Made by a program: the position numbers and the translations under genes. The notes under the pieces were generated by a model, which had not been told where the DNA came from, did not search any database, and saw only the letters and a list, made by a program, of their open reading frames with translations. 64,000 bases of DNA from Rhodospirillum sp. (GTDB lineage: Bacteria; Pseudomonadota; Alphaproteobacteria; Dongiales; Dongiaceae): positions 336,114-400,113 of the forward strand of contig PNKY01000004.1 of assembly GCA_013822765.1 (NCBI GenBank), in the 5' to 3' direction. Shown piece by piece: positions 60,954-64,000 of the stretch (position 1 is the stretch's first letter; each line of letters starts with the position of its first letter).

Positions 60954-63900
60954 ATGACGTCACCGAACGCAACCGGCGTGGTCGGAACCTATCCGACCAG
61001 CGGAAACAGCCAGATCGATCCGCTCGTATGGCTTGGGTTCAAATGGGGCGCCAGCGGCGCGGGAACTCCGGCGGTCGTGACCTACAGCTTTCCAACCAGC
61101 GCGTCGAAGTGGTCGAACGACTACGCGATCTATCTGGACAACGAGCCGTTCAACGGCTTCCAGGCGTTCACGGCGACGCAGCAAGCTGCCGCCAAGCAGG
61201 CTATGGCCCAGTGGTCCGATGTCGCCAACATCACCTTCAAGCAGGTCAGCGAAACCGCCAGCAATGTAGGCGATATCCGATTCGGCAACAGCGCCTCGGT
61301 CACGCAGGACTCGTTCGCCGTCGCCTGGGCCTATACGCCGTTCGAGGACAACGACCCGAACGTCCATTATCCCGAGTCCGGCGACATCTGGTTCGACAGG
61401 CAATACCCCTTCAACCTGCAGCTGAAGCCGGGCCAAGAAGGCTTCTGGACCATGCTGCACGAGATCGGCCACGCCATTGGTCTCGATCATCCGTTTGTCG
61501 ACACCTCCGATCCGAGCGAACCGGTCCTGGCCGGCCAGGATACCGATCAATACACGGTGATGTCGTACACCCTGGAGCTGGCTACAAACGCCTTCGCCTC
61601 CACGCCGCAGCTGCTGGACATCCTCGCGATCCAGTACATCTACGGCGCCAACATGAACACCCGCAAAGGCAACGACGTCTACAAGTTCAGCGCGACTAGC
61701 GAGGTAAACAGGGCCATCTGGGATGCCGGTGGAATCGACACGCTCGACCTTTCCAACCAGACCACCGATTCATTCGTCAGCTTGATCGATGGCACGCATT
61801 CGAAATTCTGCTTTCAGGATGGAAAGAACGGCCCGACCTCGAGCCTGCTCGGCATCGCGTTTGGTGTGACCATCGAGAACGCCTTCGGCGGCGCCGGCAA
61901 CGACGAAATCTGGGGAAATGCCGCTGCCAACCGCCTCACGGGCGGAAACGGATTCGACAGGCTCGAGGGCTTCGATGGGGCCGACCGCCTCGAAGGCGGC
62001 GCGGGCGTGGACACGCTCGTGGGCGCAACCGGCACGGATTTCCTTGACGGCGGCCTCGGCGATGACGAGCTGCACGGCGGCAGCGCCGATGACACCTTGT
62101 CGGGCGGCGCCGGGATCGATTTCCTGTACGGCGACAGCGGCAATGACCTCTACATCCTCGACAGCGCCAGCGATGTTTTCGAAGACACCGGCGGTGACAC
62201 CGGTGACGGGATCCAGGCCAGTTTTCTGATCGGCAAACTCTACGCGGACATCGAGAATTACAAATACACCGGCGCCGCAGCCTGGGTCTTCACCGGCGAT
62301 GGCTTGGGCAACGAGCTCTCCGGCGGCAGCGCCGGCGATAAGCTCGACGGTGCCGGCGGCGACGACCCGCTGCTGGGCAATGCCGGCAACGACACTTTGA
62401 CCGGCGGACTCGGCAATGATGCGCTGTACGGCGGCATCGGCACCGACAAGATGTTCGGCGGCACCGGCAACGACACCTACGAGATCAACGTAGCCGGTGA
62501 CGTGATCGACGAGCAGGGGTCCGGGGATTCGGATGACCTCGTCCGCTCCTCCATTGCGATCAATCTGGCGGCGCTGGCGTCGGGAGCGATCGAGCATGCG
62601 GTGCTGCTCGGTAGCGCGGCACTGAACGCCACCGGCAATGCGCAGGACAACAAGCTGACCGGCAACATCGGCGCCAATCAGCTGAACGGCGGCGTAGGCG
62701 AAGACACATTGAGCGGCGGCAATGGCGCCGACACCTATGCCGTGGACAATCTCGGCGACCAGGTGATCGAGACGACGGGCGGCGCTCCCGGCGGTGTCGA
62801 TATCGTGGTCAGCTCTGTCGACTTCGAGCTTGGCGCGAATGTCGAGAAGCTGACCCTGACCGGCTTGGCGCTGAAAGGCACGGGCAACGAACTCGGCAAC
62901 ACCATCGTCGGTAACAATGGTAACAACATCCTGGACGGCAAGGGCGGCAACGACACCCTGACCGGCGGAATCGGCAGCGATACCTATGTCGTGGATTCCG
63001 TCAAGGACGTGGTGAACGAAACGGTGCTCAACAAGGCCGGCGGCGGCGTCGACATCGTTCAGAGCTCCGTCAACTTCAGCCTGGCGACGCGCACGAACAT
63101 CGAGAACCTGATCTTGACCGGCGCCGGCGACATCAGCGGCACCGGCAATGCGATAGCCAACGTGATCGAGGGTAGCTCCGGCAAGAACCTTCTCGATGGC
63201 GGTGCCGGAGCGGATACGCTGCGTGGCGGCGCCGGCAATGACACCTATGTCGTCGACAACGCCAACGACAAGGTCGACGAAGGGGCGAACGCCGACACCG
63301 GCGACGAAGTCAAATCGAGCTTGATGCTGGGCCTGTTCGCCGGAATCGAGAACTACACCTATACCGGCACCAAGGCCTGGAGCTTCGCCGGCACCACGGC
63401 CAACAACAAGCTCAGCGGCAATGCCCTCAACGACACGCTGAATGGCGCCGACGGCGACGACATGCTGCTGGGGAACGGCGGCAATGACCTGCTGATCGGC
63501 GAAGCCGGCAACGATACGCTGGATGGCGGTGCCGGAATCGACAAGATGCTGGGCGGCGCCGGCAACGACACCTATGTCATCAATGCCCTGACCGACGTCT
63601 TCGATGAAGAGGGCAATGCTGACACCGATGACGTCGTCAGGTCGTCGGTCTCGATCAACCTGACAGCCGCGGCTTTTGCGGGCATCGAGCATATCGAGCT
63701 GATCGGCACCGCCGCCAATGCCACCGGCAATGCCGGGAACAACAAGATCACAGGAAATGCTGCTGCCAACCTGCTCATTGGTGGCGGTGGCAACGACACG
63801 CTGGCCGGCAGTGGCGGCAATGACAAGCTGGTCGGCGATCTCGGAGACGACTGGCTGGACGGCGGCGAAGGCAACGATACGCTCAAAGGTGGTGCCGGTA

Positions 63901-64000
63901 ACGACACGTACCAGATCAATGCCGCTACCGACGTCATCGACGAAGAAACCAACGCCGATGCCGACGACCACGTGCGTGCGGCGATGAATGTCGATTTGTT
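60954..64000 (+). CDS. Serralysin-like M10 metalloprotease with RTX repeats, copy 2 (cut by window edge)
   Basis: Open from the ATG at 60954 to the end of the window, 1015 codons with no stop, so the C-terminus is missing. It is a paralogue of copy 1: the N-terminus has WFDRQYPFNLQLKPGQEG, the zinc motif HEIGHAIGLDH and the Met-turn TVMSYT. At least four RTX super-units follow (for example GGAGNDTYVVDNANDKVDEG). It is already longer than copy 1. GGGGGAG precedes the start. It lacks a Sec signal and is probably exported by a type I system. The calcium-binding repeats should fold after export. Confidence 0.9.
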   Translation, partial: MTSPNATGVVGTYPTSGNSQIDPLVWLGFKWGASGAGTPAVVTYSFPTSASKWSNDYAIYLDNEPFNGFQAFTATQQAAAKQAMAQWSDVANITFKQVSETASNVGDIRFGNSASVTQDSFAVAWAYTPFEDNDPNVHYPESGDIWFDRQYPFNLQLKPGQEGFWTMLHEIGHAIGLDHPFVDTSDPSEPVLAGQDTDQYTVMSYTLELATNAFASTPQLLDILAIQYIYGANMNTRKGNDVYKFSATSEVNRAIWDAGGIDTLDLSNQTTDSFVSLIDGTHSKFCFQDGKNGPTSSLLGIAFGVTIENAFGGAGNDEIWGNAAANRLTGGNGFDRLEGFDGADRLEGGAGVDTLVGATGTDFLDGGLGDDELHGGSADDTLSGGAGIDFLYGDSGNDLYILDSASDVFEDTGGDTGDGIQASFLIGKLYADIENYKYTGAAAWVFTGDGLGNELSGGSAGDKLDGAGGDDPLLGNAGNDTLTGGLGNDALYGGIGTDKMFGGTGNDTYEINVAGDVIDEQGSGDSDDLVRSSIAINLAALASGAIEHAVLLGSAALNATGNAQDNKLTGNIGANQLNGGVGEDTLSGGNGADTYAVDNLGDQVIETTGGAPGGVDIVVSSVDFELGANVEKLTLTGLALKGTGNELGNTIVGNNGNNILDGKGGNDTLTGGIGSDTYVVDSVKDVVNETVLNKAGGGVDIVQSSVNFSLATRTNIENLILTGAGDISGTGNAIANVIEGSSGKNLLDGGAGADTLRGGAGNDTYVVDNANDKVDEGANADTGDEVKSSLMLGLFAGIENYTYTGTKAWSFAGTTANNKLSGNALNDTLNGADGDDMLLGNGGNDLLIGEAGNDTLDGGAGIDKMLGGAGNDTYVINALTDVFDEEGNADTDDVVRSSVSINLTAAAFAGIEHIELIGTAANATGNAGNNKITGNAAANLLIGGGGNDTLAGSGGNDKLVGDLGDDWLDGGEGNDTLKGGAGNDTYQINAATDVIDEETNADADDHVRAAMNVDL

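Noticed and set aside
61770..63971. 733-codon minus-strand open frame at the right edge
   Set aside because: Same antisense reflection of RTX repeats in metalloprotease 2.

Overview
The window is GC-rich, densely coded chromosomal DNA. Its gene families (TRAP-free CUT1 sugar ABC systems, single-domain receivers with an MSGGG loop, glutathione-dependent formaldehyde oxidation, a MarR/Mo-hydroxylase aromatic-ring island, RTX metalloproteases) suggest a free-living, metabolically versatile alphaproteobacterium, probably from soil or plant surroundings. I cannot name the genus from sequence alone. I saw no rRNA, tRNA, CRISPR array, IS element or phage gene.

Layout. 1-4.4 kb: the start of a pentapeptide-repeat protein (cut by the window edge), a glutathione S-transferase, a LacI regulator, a CheY-like receiver and a chemoreceptor. 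4.5-14.2 kb: a sugar island with a second LacI regulator, a complete CUT1 ABC transporter, an unusual membrane/ATP-grasp protein, a D-lyxose/D-mannose isomerase and a PfkB (fructokinase-like) kinase. Three near-identical candidate LacI operators tie the regulator and transporter together. 14.2-19.7 kb: a second receiver and a TetR-MFP-RND efflux operon. 19.8-20.7 kb: a Tat-exported dienelactone-hydrolase-family protein. 20.8-31.4 kb: a divergent amino-sugar regulon. The minus-strand arm is a MurQ-like etherase, lipoprotein SBP, two permeases, a Gfo/Idh oxidoreductase and an ATPase. The plus-strand arm is a GlcNAc/GlcN-type kinase, GntR, a SIS deaminase and NagA. 31.4-36.1 kb: CutC, a PP2C-like phosphatase and the formaldehyde detoxification set gfa-frmA-fghA.

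36.3-45.8 kb is the most interesting block: nicotinamidase followed by a tightly overlapping operon for reductive nicotinate breakdown. It encodes a two-polypeptide Mo/Fe-S/FAD nicotinate hydroxylase, 6-hydroxynicotinate reductase, an ApbE-like UPF0280 protein, two paralogous AA_synth (DUF1185) proteins flanking a MarR regulator, and enamidase. A perfect 22-bp palindrome precedes the operon. Together these would convert nicotinamide to nicotinate, 6-hydroxynicotinate, tetrahydro-6-oxonicotinate and 2-formylglutarate. The UPF0280 protein carries ApbE-like signatures beside a reductase whose clostridial homologue has covalent flavin, which makes it a candidate dedicated flavin transferase.

45.8-51.8 kb: a DUF2235 hydrolase fused to a LecA-like lectin domain, a glutathione peroxidase, a TerC membrane protein with a hairpin leader, an enolase-superfamily enzyme, a 3-hydroxyisobutyrate-dehydrogenase-family enzyme and a DUF1194 secreted protein. 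52-57.4 kb: a polyamine-type ABC operon ending in a strong terminator, then an amidase. 57.4-64 kb: two tandem serralysin-like RTX metalloproteases with duplicated upstream regulatory DNA, separated by the C-terminal remnant of a DeoR-family regulator. The second protease runs off the window.
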